This document shows positions 1 through 8,349 of a DNA stretch of 64,000 nt, piece after piece. The stretch's first letter is position 1. Each line of letters begins with the position of its first letter. The stretch is from Streptococcus henryi DSM 19005 (GTDB lineage: Bacteria; Bacillota; Bacilli; Lactobacillales; Streptococcaceae), in the NCBI RefSeq assembly GCF_000376985.1, contig NZ_AQYA01000031.1:61509-125508 (forward strand), read 5' to 3'. The translations under genes were made by a program, and so were the position numbers. The notes below the pieces were generated by a model, which was not told the DNA's origin, did no database searches, and saw only the letters and a program-made list of their open reading frames with translations.

Positions 1-1752
1 TGCCACAAGAGCACCACGGTGGTCACGGTAGCTTGTACCTAGAATCATCCCTTGGTTAAAGAGTTTTTGGAATGGTTCTTTGGTTGGAACAACTCCCAAA
101 TCATAGAGAACTTTGTGCCAGAAACGTGCGTAAAGCAAGTGAAGCACAGCGTGTTCAGCACCACCTACATAGATATCAACTGGCAACCATTGTTTAAGAA
201 GGTCTTCATCAGCCAATTTTTCAGTATTGTGTGGGTCGATGTAGCGGAGGTAGTACCAGCTTGAACCAGCCCATTGTGGCATGGTGTTGGTCTCACGACG
301 ACCTTTAACGCCATCTTCACGGACCACTTCCAACCAGTCTGTCAAGTTAGCCAGTGGTGACTCACCTGTACCTGAAGGGCGGATATCCTTGGTTACTGGA
401 AGGACAAGTGGCAATTCGCTTTCTGGAACAGCTGTTGATGTGCCATCTTCCCAATGGATGATTGGGATTGGCTCACCCCAGTAACGTTGACGGCTGAAGA
501 GCCAGTCACGCAGGCGATAGGTTACTTTTTCATTTCCGACACCTTCTGCTTCCAACCAGTCTACCATTTTGGCAATAGCGTCACCCTTGTCCAAGCCGTC
601 TAGGAAGCCTGAGTTGATGTGAAGTCCGTCTTCAGTGTAAGCAGCTTCTGCCACATTGCCACCTTCAAGAACTGGAATGATTTCTAGGTTGAATTCTTTG
701 GCAAATTCCCAGTCGCGCTCGTCATGGGCAGGCACGGCCATGATGGCACCTGTTCCGTAGCTAGCTAGGACGTAGTCGGCAATCCAGATTGGGATTTCCT
801 TGCCGTTGACAGGGTTGATGGCATAGGCACCAGTCCAGACACCTGTTTTTTCTTTGGCAAGGTCAGTACGGGCAAGGTCAGATTTTAGGCTGGCTTGACG
901 TTTGTATTCTGCAACTGCTTCCGCTTGGTCAGCGGATGCAATCTCGTCCACAAGGGCATGCTCAGGCGCCAGAACAGCGTAAGTTGCACCAAAAAGCGTG
1001 TCAGGGCGAGTTGTGAAGACGGTGAAGTCCTTATCCGTGTCCTTGATTTTGAAGGTTACGTTAGCACCAGTTGATTTGCCAATCCAGTTGCGTTGCATGT
1101 CCTTGATAGACTCTGGCCAGTCGACTTCTTCCAAGTCTTCCAAGAGGCGCTCTGCGTAAGCAGTGATTTTAAGCATCCATTGGCGCATTGGTTTGCGGAC
1201 AACGGGATAGCCCCCACGTTCAGAAGTTCCATCAGGAAGCACCTCTTCATTGGCGATGGCTGTTCCAAGCTCTTCTACCCAGTTAACTGGCACTTCAGCT
1301 TCATAGGCCAAGCCTTTTTCATAAAGCTTAGTGAAGATCCACTGGGTCCACTTGTAGTAGTTAGGGTCAGTTGTGTTGATTTCACGGTCCCAGTCATATG
1401 AGAAACCAAGGGCGTTAATCTGACGCTTGAAGTTGGCGATGTTCTCAGCTGTAAATTCAGCTGGGTCATTACCGGTATCCATAGCATATTGCTCCGCTGG
1501 CAAACCAAAGGCGTCCCAACCCATTGGGTGGAGAACATTGTAGCCTTGAGCGCGTTTGAAGCGGCTAAGAATATCAGTTGCTGTGTAGCCTTCTGGGTGT
1601 CCTACGTGAAGACCGGCTCCCGATGGGTAAGGGAACATATCCAATGCATAAAACTTAGGTTTTGAAGCATCAGTTCCTGTTTTAAAAGTATGATTGTCAG
1701 CCCAGTGTTTTTGCCACTTAGGCTCGATTTCTTTGTGATTGTATGTTGCCAT
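1..1752 (-). CDS. leuS: Leucyl-tRNA synthetase, N-terminal 584 residues (runs off the window)
   Basis: Charges tRNA-Leu with leucine in the cytoplasm. The minus-strand frame is open from ATG at 1752 to base 1 without a stop, giving 584 residues of a protein usually about 830 long. Near the N-terminus the class I signature reads [15 protein letters not shown] (HIGH motif HVGH). The CP1 editing domain follows, including TTRPDTLFG and the [19 protein letters not shown] stretch. The KMSKS loop and anticodon-binding domain must lie beyond the left edge. The start fits the family ([14 protein letters not shown]), but there is no clear Shine-Dalgarno sequence in the 15 bases before it. No T-box motif was found in the leader. 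Confidence 0.97.
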   Translation of the reverse strand, partial: MATYNHKEIEPKWQKHWADNHTFKTGTDASKPKFYALDMFPYPSGAGLHVGHPEGYTATDILSRFKRAQGYNVLHPMGWDAFGLPAEQYAMDTGNDPAEFTAENIANFKRQINALGFSYDWDREINTTDPNYYKWTQWIFTKLYEKGLAYEAEVPVNWVEELGTAIANEEVLPDGTSERGGYPVVRKPMRQWMLKITAYAERLLEDLEEVDWPESIKDMQRNWIGKSTGANVTFKIKDTDKDFTVFTTRPDTLFGATYAVLAPEHALVDEIASADQAEAVAEYKRQASLKSDLARTDLAKEKTGVWTGAYAINPVNGKEIPIWIADYVLASYGTGAIMAVPAHDERDWEFAKEFNLEIIPVLEGGNVAEAAYTEDGLHINSGFLDGLDKGDAIAKMVDWLEAEGVGNEKVTYRLRDWLFSRQRYWGEPIPIIHWEDGTSTAVPESELPLVLPVTKDIRPSGTGESPLANLTDWLEVVREDGVKGRRETNTMPQWAGSSWYYLRYIDPHNTEKLADEDLLKQWLPVDIYVGGAEHAVLHLLYARFWHKVLYDLGVVPTKEPFQKLFNQGMILGTSYRDHRGALVA

Positions 1753-2097
1753 AAATAAGATACCAAGGTCGACCAGAAATTACTAAATTTAAGAGCTTGC
1801 TTAAAATCTTATTTTGACTAGCAAGTTATCCTAAGAATAGGCTTTCTGACCGGATTAAATTCCTTTCTCTGTGCTCAAGTTATCTCTACCATTATAGCAT
1901 GGAAAAGGTAAAGAAAAAAGGGAGTGGACTAAAAATCGGTAATTCATTTTTCTGAGTTTGCTATAAAGTCAGTGAATTTGATTTGGTCTCCCACTTATCA
2001 ATCTCAATGAATCAGTAATCAACTAGACAAATTGGTAAAAGCTCTGCATCAATTACTATTATTCGTGTCAATTCACTCTGACTCCTCTAGGGATTCC
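1753..2097 (-). promoter_or_regulatory. leuS promoter and 130-base leader
   Basis: On the minus strand an extended -10 TGCTATAAT (TATAAT at 1891-1896) is the best promoter signal; its -35 is poor. The leader of about 130 bases can form small hairpins (CCTA/TAGG, and CTTGC/GCAAG over an A/T-rich loop). I see no T-box AGGGTGG consensus. Bases 1900-2097 between this promoter and the patatin-like gene show no gene or clear terminator. Confidence 0.55.
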
Positions 2098-2940
2098 TTA
2101 TTCTGCTAAATAGCTCTGCAATTGTCCCATAGTAGCCTCAGCGTCTGATAAACCAAGGTTGTAGGCCTCATCAAATTTATCAGGATTTTTCTCGAGACGG
2201 CCGATTTCAATAGCTTGATGGGGACGAACAACAAAAACTTCCCCCTTATTCTCAAGGTCTATTATTTTTTCAACAGTTTCGTTATATTGCTCTGGACGTC
2301 TAGTCGCCACTTTAACAAAGTTTGGGTATTTCTTATAAAGGAGTTTGTAGAGACGTCCGCTGGAGGCTTGTTTACGGTAATCAATAGGACGGGTCAATAC
2401 CACAATAAGCTTGTCAAATCCCAGACTTCTGGCAAATTCGACAGGAATAGAGTCAGATAAACCACCGTCAAGGTACTTATTGCCCTGCCATTCCACAATT
2501 TTGGAAGCTACAGGCAAGGCGGAACTCGCACGTAAAACTTCCATCTCTTCAAAAACATTCTCAATTTTATGGTACTCAGGCTTTCCTGTTTCGATATTGG
2601 TCACTGTTGCATAAAAGGGAATATTAGCTTTTTCGAAGGCGACTTCGTCAAAGACATCTAACTCCATAGGAACTTTGTAGTAGGTGAATTCTTTATTAAC
2701 AACGTTTCCTGTTCTGAGCCAAGATCGGAGTCCCATATAATTTGGGTAAGAAATGTATTTTTTATTGTAACGAAGAGCACGTCCGCGCTGACCAGAAACA
2801 TAATTCACCCCAAAAAGAGCCCCTGCCGAAACGGATACTATCCCGTCAACCTTAATGCCCGCATCTAAGAAGGCATCCAAAACACCCGCTGTATAGAGCC
2901 CTCGCATTCCTCCACCTTCTAAAACTAAACCTACTGACAT
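2098..2940 (-). CDS. Patatin-like phospholipase family protein (YjjU/RssA type)
   Basis: Predicted serine acyl hydrolase of 280 residues. The oxyanion glycine-rich motif GGGMRG is at residues 9-14. The nucleophile elbow reads SVSAG (Ser38), so the first glycine of the classical GxSxG is a serine here. The catalytic Asp sits in the DGG motif at about residue 158. That is the Ser/Asp dyad of bacterial patatins. No signal peptide or membrane segment is apparent, so it is probably cytoplasmic. The substrate is unknown. The ATG at 2940 follows a strong GGGAGGGG ribosome site. It stands alone between leuS and nusG. Confidence 0.88.
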   Translation of the reverse strand: MSVGLVLEGGGMRGLYTAGVLDAFLDAGIKVDGIVSVSAGALFGVNYVSGQRGRALRYNKKYISYPNYMGLRSWLRTGNVVNKEFTYYKVPMELDVFDEVAFEKANIPFYATVTNIETGKPEYHKIENVFEEMEVLRASSALPVASKIVEWQGNKYLDGGLSDSIPVEFARSLGFDKLIVVLTRPIDYRKQASSGRLYKLLYKKYPNFVKVATRRPEQYNETVEKIIDLENKGEVFVVRPHQAIEIGRLEKNPDKFDEAYNLGLSDAEATMGQLQSYLAE

Positions 2941-3014
2941 CTTCCCCTCCCATTCTAATAAGTGTGGTATAGAAACGATAATTCCTTATATTTGCTACTT
3001 TTCTATGCCAAAAA

Positions 3015-3034
3015 AGCCCTGCAAAAGCAAGACT
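3015..3034 (-). terminator. Terminator after nusG
   Basis: Minus-strand hairpin AGTCTTGC/GCAGGGCT with a TTTT loop, followed by a run of T. It lies just downstream of the nusG stop. Confidence 0.8.
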
Positions 3035-3043
3035 CTTCAACTA

Positions 3044-3583
3044 TTAAAGTTCAGCAATTTGGTACAATTCCAACTCAGCAGCTGTTTCAGTACCAAACAT
3101 GTTAATCATGATTTTAACCTTGTTGTTTTCAATTTCGACAACACGGCCTTCTTGTCCCATAAAGGCACCATCGATGATTTGAACCACATCACCAACCTTG
3201 ATGTTTGTGTCAAAGACATCAACAGTTTGACCCATTGAAATAAGGATTGAACGAATTTCTTCTTCCAAAAGTGGTGTTGGTTTTGAACGGTTACCGTGTG
3301 AACCCACGAAACCTGTAACGTTTGGTGTGTTACGCACAACAAACCAAGCTTCATCAGTCATGACCATTTCTACCAAAACGTAACCTGGGAAGCGATTTTC
3401 TTCGATTTCTTTTGATTTACCGTTTTTCTCAACATTTACAGTTTGTGTTGGAATCTCCACGCGCAAAATGTTGTCAAGCATGTTATAAGTTTGAGCACGT
3501 TGCAAGAGGTTTTCCTTAACCTTGTTTTCATACCCTGAGTAAGTTTGAAGGACGAACCAGCCCTTATCAAATGAATCAATCAT
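3044..3583 (-). CDS. nusG: Transcription termination/antitermination protein NusG
   Basis: RNA polymerase-associated elongation factor of 179 residues. The NGN domain starts at GWFVLQTYSGYENKVK. The C-terminal KOW domain contains VGDVVQIIDGAFMGQEGRV. I chose ATG 3583 (MIDSFDKGW) because the family begins there and AAAGGA precedes it; the upstream in-frame codons run through a promoter and a hairpin and are unlikely to be coding. It lies downstream of rpmG and secE in the usual streptococcal order, but it has its own consensus promoter. Confidence 0.96.
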   Translation of the reverse strand: MIDSFDKGWFVLQTYSGYENKVKENLLQRAQTYNMLDNILRVEIPTQTVNVEKNGKSKEIEENRFPGYVLVEMVMTDEAWFVVRNTPNVTGFVGSHGNRSKPTPLLEEEIRSILISMGQTVDVFDTNIKVGDVVQIIDGAFMGQEGRVVEIENNKVKIMINMFGTETAAELELYQIAEL

Positions 3584-3604
3584 AAGAATTCCTTTCATTA
3601 TAAA

Positions 3605-3621
3605 AAAGCCCTGTCGGCTTT
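3605..3621 (-). terminator. Terminator-like hairpin in the nusG 5' leader
   Basis: Minus strand AAAGCC-GACAG-GGCTTT followed by TTT, ending about 17 bases before the nusG start. It lies downstream of the nusG promoter, so it could act as an attenuator or be left over from secE termination. Confidence 0.6.
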
Positions 3622-3641
3622 CGGTTTGATTTCTTAATCTT

Positions 3642-3670
3642 ATTATAGGGAAAATAGCTGGCGCTGTCAA
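3642..3670 (-). promoter_or_regulatory. nusG promoter, perfect consensus
   Basis: Minus strand TTGACA (3665-3670), 17-base spacer, TATAAT (3642-3647). It lies between secE and nusG. Confidence 0.85.
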
Positions 3671-3696
3671 TGATTTACCCCATCTGAATACGATAA

Positions 3697-3723
3697 AAGA
3701 GCTGAAACCGTGGTTCCAGCTCT
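3697..3723 (-). terminator. Terminator after secE
   Basis: Minus-strand inverted repeat with arms around GAGCTGGAACC and GGTTTCAGCTC, followed by TTTT. It overlaps the upstream side of the nusG promoter region. Confidence 0.75.
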
Positions 3724-3731
3724 GCTATTTT

Positions 3732-3908
3732 TTAAAAACGATTAATCAATTCCATTACACCGAGGGACAAGAGTTTGTCGAAGATGTAAATGATTAGGGT
3801 AAAGAAGGCAGTGTACTCCAAAACGGAGAGAAAATCTTTCCAACGTTGCCCTTGGTTAGGCCAAGTAGTGTCCTTCAAAACCGTGAAAATACTTCCGATA
3901 AATTTCAC
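3732..3908 (-). CDS. secE: Preprotein translocase subunit SecE
   Basis: Small essential subunit of the SecYEG channel. It has 58 residues, the short one-helix form typical of Firmicutes. The conserved N-terminal amphipathic part includes TTWPNQGQRWKDFLSVLE, followed by one membrane helix (YTAFFTLIIYIFDKLLSL). The start is GTG (3906-3908), preceded by AAAGGAG at a suitable distance. It follows rpmG on the same strand and precedes nusG, the normal order. Confidence 0.93.
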   Translation of the reverse strand: MKFIGSIFTVLKDTTWPNQGQRWKDFLSVLEYTAFFTLIIYIFDKLLSLGVMELINRF

Positions 3909-3942
3909 TGTAATCTCCTTTGTTTACTGGTCAATCCTGCTA

Positions 3943-4095
3943 TTAACGCGTTTCTTTGTGCAGGGTGTACTTCTTACAATATTTACAATATTTATTAACT
4001 TCTAGACGTGTTGCTTTTGGTGTTCCACTTACTCCGATAGAGTAATTGCGGCTACCACATTCTGAACACGCTAAACTTGCTTTTTTCTGTGCCAT
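3943..4095 (-). CDS. rpmG: 50S ribosomal protein L33 (zinc-binding, four-cysteine form)
   Basis: Fifty residues starting [19 protein letters not shown]. Two CxxC pairs (CSEC and CKYC) mark the zinc-binding C+ form of L33. The length matches the family. It lies between pbp2a and secE on the minus strand, as in other streptococci. The ATG at 4095 follows a GGAGG ribosome site. Confidence 0.93.
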   Translation of the reverse strand: MAQKKASLACSECGSRNYSIGVSGTPKATRLEVNKYCKYCKKYTLHKETR

Positions 4096-4143
4096 AACGC
4101 CTCCGTAACTTTGATTCTATCATATTTCTCAACTAATGGCAAG

Positions 4144-6447
4144 TTAATTCATTTGCTCGTTGAACCAGTTTGAAACGTTATCCCAAACATCTTTAACGAC
4201 TTCACCCGCTTGATCAAGAGCCTGACTAAGTGAATCGCTGGCTGTCTGGGCAGATTCTTGAACTTTATCTAAAATATTGCTACTATCAAGGCCATATTCT
4301 GGTGATTCATCGGTGTCATCCGCATTATAGGTGAGTGCGTAACCATTCTGGCTATAGGCATTTTCCACAGTAAATTGGGTTCCTGCTGTATAAGGCAAAA
4401 TGGCGCTGGCTGTCGCGCTAAAGATAGTCGATGCTGTTCCTGAACTTGAATCAGTTAAATAGTGATTTTCATCCGTTGAATCATAACCTATCCATTGAGC
4501 TAAAACAAGATCTGGAGTGTAGCCAATGACCCATTGATCACTAGTCAAATCAGCATTAAAGCTAGCCTCAACAGTTCCTGTTTTACCAGCCATAGTATAA
4601 CCATAGGCATTAGCATTGACACCCGAACCATTTGAAAAAGTACCTAGCATCATGCTAGTCATCTTATCTGAAACAGACTGACTTAGTACTCTAGTCGAGG
4701 TTTCCTTAAAGGCAGCAATGGTTTCACCTCTGGCATTTTCCACGCGCTTAATTAAATGAGCCTTAGGCATGACACCATTATTAGCAAAGGTCGCGTAAGC
4801 TTGAGCCATCTTGAGCGGACTGGTTGATATACCCCCACCAAGAGCAATACCAAGTTCCTCATTGACATTTTTCATATTGAGACCAAATTTCTTCCCGTAG
4901 CTGATCCCTTTGGAAATCCCAATTTCATTTAACAAGTAAACAGCCGGGATATTGTAAGAATTAGCCAATGCTTGATACATAGGCACATCTTCCGTTTCGA
5001 TACCAGCATAGTTTCCTGGGGTATAACCGTTAAAATCTTGAACGGTATTTGGTAGAAGGCTTGTCACGCTGTAACCAGAGGCAACCGCCGGCGAATAGAC
5101 CACTAATGGTTTAATAGTCGAACCTGGACTACGTGAAGACTGCGTTGCATAGTTAAAACTGCGGAATGTTGCTGAGGTTGAACTTACTCTACCCACAAGT
5201 CCTCTAACTGCACCAGTTGTCGGGTCCATAGCTACGCTGGCACCCTGAACGCTCTCTCCATCGAAATCAGAGACTGGGAAATTATAGGTATTATCAAAAA
5301 TAGCCTGCATGTTAGCTTGATAATTCTGATCAAGTTCTGTAAAAATTTTATAGCCATTATTAACAATATCATTCTCAGAAATGCCATAAGTCTGCTCAGC
5401 TTCCTGAATAACCGCATCAAAATAGGAAGCGTATTGATAGTCATCTGAACTACCCGTGTAAGTATCACTCAATTGGCTAGAAATATCAATGGACGAAGCT
5501 GAATCAGCCTCTTCCTGAGATATTTTTCCAGCATCAACCATAGCTTGCAAAACAGTATTACGGCGATTGGTTGCATTTTCAACCGAGTAATAAGGATTAT
5601 AGATTTCTGGTCCTTTTAGCATACCTGCTAATGTGGCTGCTTGTTCCACGGATAAATTAGCTGCGCTAGTCCCAAAATATTTTTGACTGGCATCTTCAAT
5701 TCCCCAAACAGAGTTACCAAAGTAGGCATTATTGAGATACATTGTCAAAATGTCGTCTTTGCTATATTTCTTTGTCAATTCCAGAGCTAAGAAAAATTCT
5801 TTTGCTTTACGTGTAACAGTCTGTTCTTGTGAAAGATAGGCATCCTTTGCTAACTGCTGAGTGATGGTTGATCCACCACCGAAACGTCCCATGGTAAAGA
5901 CAGCAAGAAGAAAACGAGACAGGTTAATCCCGCTATTATCATAAAATGTACGGTCCTCAGTCGCAACAACAGCAGCTTCCATATAGTCACTCACCGCATC
6001 CAGTTCAACATAGGTTCCCTTCTGACCAGACAAAGACCCGACCTGTTGATCGTTTTGATCATAAATGATTGTCGTAGCCTTTAGTGCATCCTGCAAATCT
6101 GAAACCTTAGTCGATTTAGCGACATAAAAAAGATAAGATCCAACCCCTAGAACAAAGAGAGCAATCAACAATAACAGAATTTTCCCAATATGATAGCGAC
6201 GCCAGAACCGTCTAATTGGACTCTTAGGAGAAGGCATAAAACGGTCAAATTTCTTTAGCCATTCTGGACGATTTTTCTCCTTTTCTTGATGTCCACGACT
6301 ACGTCGATAAGTAGCAGATGATTCAGCCTCTTCTGACAAGTCATCCACTGACCAATCTCTTAATGCGTCATCCCCTTCATATTCATTCTTCACTTCTTTT
6401 TTACTTAAGGAGCTCAATTTCTCCCTTAAAAATTCAAATACTTTCAT
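4144..6447 (-). CDS. pbp2a: Class A penicillin-binding protein 2a
   Basis: Bifunctional peptidoglycan synthase of 767 residues. A charged cytoplasmic tail of about 88 residues precedes one membrane anchor (about 89-110). The GT51 glycosyltransferase domain has catalytic Glu164 in ATEDRTF and the GGSTITQQLAK motif. The transpeptidase domain has the active-site motif STIK near residue 440, SYN, and KTG near residue 620. The C-terminal tail is rich in acidic residues and serine. It is the first gene before rpmG-secE, supporting the Pbp2a assignment over Pbp1a or Pbp1b. The start codon lies only six bases from an extended -10 element, so the transcript may be leaderless. Confidence 0.95.
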   Translation of the reverse strand: MKVFEFLREKLSSLSKKEVKNEYEGDDALRDWSVDDLSEEAESSATYRRSRGHQEKEKNRPEWLKKFDRFMPSPKSPIRRFWRRYHIGKILLLLIALFVLGVGSYLFYVAKSTKVSDLQDALKATTIIYDQNDQQVGSLSGQKGTYVELDAVSDYMEAAVVATEDRTFYDNSGINLSRFLLAVFTMGRFGGGSTITQQLAKDAYLSQEQTVTRKAKEFFLALELTKKYSKDDILTMYLNNAYFGNSVWGIEDASQKYFGTSAANLSVEQAATLAGMLKGPEIYNPYYSVENATNRRNTVLQAMVDAGKISQEEADSASSIDISSQLSDTYTGSSDDYQYASYFDAVIQEAEQTYGISENDIVNNGYKIFTELDQNYQANMQAIFDNTYNFPVSDFDGESVQGASVAMDPTTGAVRGLVGRVSSTSATFRSFNYATQSSRSPGSTIKPLVVYSPAVASGYSVTSLLPNTVQDFNGYTPGNYAGIETEDVPMYQALANSYNIPAVYLLNEIGISKGISYGKKFGLNMKNVNEELGIALGGGISTSPLKMAQAYATFANNGVMPKAHLIKRVENARGETIAAFKETSTRVLSQSVSDKMTSMMLGTFSNGSGVNANAYGYTMAGKTGTVEASFNADLTSDQWVIGYTPDLVLAQWIGYDSTDENHYLTDSSSGTASTIFSATASAILPYTAGTQFTVENAYSQNGYALTYNADDTDESPEYGLDSSNILDKVQESAQTASDSLSQALDQAGEVVKDVWDNVSNWFNEQMN

Positions 6448-6453
6448 GCTCCC

Positions 6454-6462
6454 ATTATAACA
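6454..6462 (-). promoter_or_regulatory. Extended -10 of pbp2a, six bases before the ATG
   Basis: Minus strand TGTTATAAT, then GGGAGC, then ATG. The -35 is weak. The predicted transcription start coincides with the start codon. Confidence 0.65.
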
Positions 6463-6750
6463 ATTTCTCTAAAAATCTTCATAAACCAAGGATTAGTAAA
6501 ACGTTTTAAATGTCAGAGAAAATAAACAACAACTCTTCCATCTAAAAATGATGTACCAAGTAAATCTAAAGAATCCGCCGCCTACCTAGACTCTACCCTC
6601 CGTCAGAAATGATGTCTTAAACTCACTACACACCGTTATTTCTAACCTTTTTCAAAAACGACTAGTTTTCGCCATTTTAATCTAAGTGTTTTCAATTGGT
6701 TGGTGGTATAATAAGAGTGTAGGAAATCAAGGAAATGAGAGGTTACACAT
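6463..6750 (+). promoter_or_regulatory. Region between pbp2a and the small plus-strand gene; extended -10 at 6711
   Basis: An extended -10 (TGGTATAAT, TATAAT near 6709-6714) lies about 35 bases before the plus-strand start at 6751. The remainder, about 6480-6690, holds no gene or structure I can name. Confidence 0.5.
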
Positions 6751-6939
6751 ATGGGTAAACAATTTGAAGCCTTCAAGAAAACATTGTCTGCTGATAGCCT
6801 CCGGGCCATTTATGATGAAACCCGAATTGAAGTTGCACCTGAAGAATCTGAAGGCACAGAAGCCTTTGCCATTGCAGTTGCGACTCAGATGGCAGTCAAT
6901 CTGTTAGAAAAATATCAGGACTGGTTAGATGAATTATAG
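6751..6939 (+). CDS. Small acidic conserved hypothetical protein
   Basis: Sixty-two residues starting MGKQFEAFKKTLS. It is acidic (EESEGTEA), with a predicted amphipathic helical C-terminus (ATQMAVNLLEKYQDWLDEL). No signal peptide, membrane segment or metal motif is visible. The ATG follows GAGAGG at a suitable distance and an extended -10 promoter upstream. It is followed closely by a short terminator and the pseudouridine synthase gene. I do not recognise a function. Confidence 0.75.
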   Translation: MGKQFEAFKKTLSADSLRAIYDETRIEVAPEESEGTEAFAIAVATQMAVNLLEKYQDWLDEL

Positions 6940-6965
6940 AAGCCCTGCTTTTATTCATATCCATG

Positions 6966-6987
6966 GCACCATTAGGTGCTTTTTTTA
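6966..6987 (+). terminator. Short terminator after the small plus-strand gene
   Basis: GCACC-ATTA-GGTGC followed by seven T. It lies directly before the promoter of the next gene. Confidence 0.65.
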
Positions 6988-6995
6988 TCTCTAGT

Positions 6996-7004
6996 TGTTA
7001 TAAT
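6996..7004 (+). promoter_or_regulatory. Extended -10 of the RluA-family gene, six bases before the ATG
   Basis: TGTTATAAT, then AGAAAC, then ATG at 7011. The -35 region overlaps the preceding terminator and is weak. The arrangement predicts a leaderless transcript. Confidence 0.65.
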
Positions 7005-7010
7005 AGAAAC

Positions 7011-7871
7011 ATGACATTTACCATTCACATTACAAACCCATATGATTCCTGCACCGTCAAAGAATTACTTGAAAACCACCTTCTCATCCCTCGCAAAATC
7101 CGCCACTTCCTACGTACCAAAAAACACGTTCTCATCAATGACCAAGACATCAATTGGCAAAGTATGGTCAATAAAGGCGATATAGTTCAACTGACCTTTG
7201 ATCAGGAAGATTACCCACAAAAAAGTATTCCTTTTGGAAATGCTGCGCTGGTCGACTGCCTTTATCAAGACCAGCATCTAATCGTTGTTAATAAACCAGA
7301 AGGCATGAAAACCCATGGCAATGAACCAAATGAAATAGCCTTGCTTAACCATGTCTCAGCATACACTGGACAAACCTGCTATGTTATCCACAGACTAGAT
7401 ATGGAAACCAGCGGAGCTGTTATGTTTGCTAAAAATCCTTTTATCCTGCCAATCTTGAATCGTCTTCTTGAAAACAAGGACATCTCTCGTGAATATTGGG
7501 CACTAGTCAGTGGAAAATTTGAACCCAAACAACAAGTTTTTAGGGATAAAATTGGAAGAGATCGCCATGACCGCAGAAAACGTGTTGTTGATAAGCGAAA
7601 TGGTCAAGCTGCACTAACAAGCGTTACTAGGCTAAAAGCATATCCCAAGACTAGTTTAGTCAAGTGCCAACTTGCCACAGGACGTACCCACCAAATCCGT
7701 GTTCACCTTTCTCATCATGGACACGCTATTCTGGGCGACCCTCTCTACAGTCGTATCCCGTATAAACGTCTCATGCTTCACGCCCATAAGCTAAGCTTTA
7801 CACACCCACTCACTCTTGAAAAGATTTCCGTTGAAGCCCCATCACCAACTTTTGAATCTGGATTAAAATAA
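7011..7871 (+). CDS. RluA-family RNA pseudouridine synthase
   Basis: Isomerises uridine to pseudouridine, probably in rRNA. It has 286 residues. An S4-like RNA-binding domain (residues 1-70, with RKIRHFLRTKKHVLIN) is followed by the catalytic domain with the RLD motif IHRLDMETSGAVMFAKN, in which Asp is catalytic. The TGRTHQIRVHLSHHGHAILG motif follows. I chose ATG 7011 because the upstream in-frame codons translate a terminator. Which RNA position is modified cannot be told from sequence alone. Confidence 0.92.
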   Translation: MTFTIHITNPYDSCTVKELLENHLLIPRKIRHFLRTKKHVLINDQDINWQSMVNKGDIVQLTFDQEDYPQKSIPFGNAALVDCLYQDQHLIVVNKPEGMKTHGNEPNEIALLNHVSAYTGQTCYVIHRLDMETSGAVMFAKNPFILPILNRLLENKDISREYWALVSGKFEPKQQVFRDKIGRDRHDRRKRVVDKRNGQAALTSVTRLKAYPKTSLVKCQLATGRTHQIRVHLSHHGHAILGDPLYSRIPYKRLMLHAHKLSFTHPLTLEKISVEAPSPTFESGLK

Positions 7872-7932
7872 TAAATAGAGGCTAGGTAAGAACTCAAATC
7901 TGAGTTCTTCTTTTGAAAAGTAGATACTTTAA

Positions 7933-8034
7933 TACTCAATGAAAATCAAAATCAGACTAGGCGACAAGACGCAGACAGTACTAAAGTACGGCAAGGTGAA
8001 GTCAACAAAGTATCATTTTGATTTTCCAAGAGTA
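7933..8034. repeat. RUP-like dispersed repeat, copy A
   Basis: About 102 bp bounded by inverted ends: TACTCAATGAAAATCAAAAT at the left and, read from the other strand, TACTCTTGGAAAATCAAAAT at the right. It resembles the small non-coding RUP-type elements of streptococci. Related copies lie at about 10335, 13656, 14512, 21645, 34706, 39010 and 42720. Confidence 0.7.
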
Positions 8035-8036
8035 TA

Positions 8037-8083
8037 AAAAGGCATAGAATCAACGTTTGGGACAACGAAATTCTATGCCTTTT
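8037..8083. terminator. Long bidirectional terminator
   Basis: Perfect 14-bp inverted repeat AAAAGGCATAGAAT/ATTCTATGCCTTTT with a 19-base loop. It lies between the plus-strand RluA gene and the minus-strand TcaA-like gene. Confidence 0.85.
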
Positions 8084-8349
8084 AGTGTATTCTGGACTTT
8101 TGCCCAGCCTCACAATATAGTTCCTAGTAACATCAAAACCCAGTAGTCTAGTAAGTTTTAGTTCGCCATTTCATGACTTCTTAAACTCTACTAACCCTTG
8201 CGGAGCGAAGTGAGAGTAAAAGAGCCTGGGGAGGGGCTCTTTCAGCCTGAACCTAGAAATGAGGACCTGAGGGGACCTCTTTTTACTTGGTCGAGTTCTG
8301 TCCCACTCCCTATTATTTAACTCTTATTCTCAATGTCCAGACTAATAAC
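8084..8349. other. Hairpin-rich intergenic stretch between convergent genes
   Basis: No ORF of note. A bidirectional hairpin AAAGAGCC/GGCTCTTT lies at 8219-8242, and a weaker GAGG/CCTC hairpin with T-run lies near 8262-8286. The first could terminate the TcaA-like gene on the minus strand. The rest is unexplained and might encode a small RNA or be a decayed repeat. Confidence 0.45.

Noticed and set aside
1753..1900. T-box riboswitch before leuS
   Set aside because: The leader of about 130 bases lacks the AGGGTGG T-box consensus and is short for the class.
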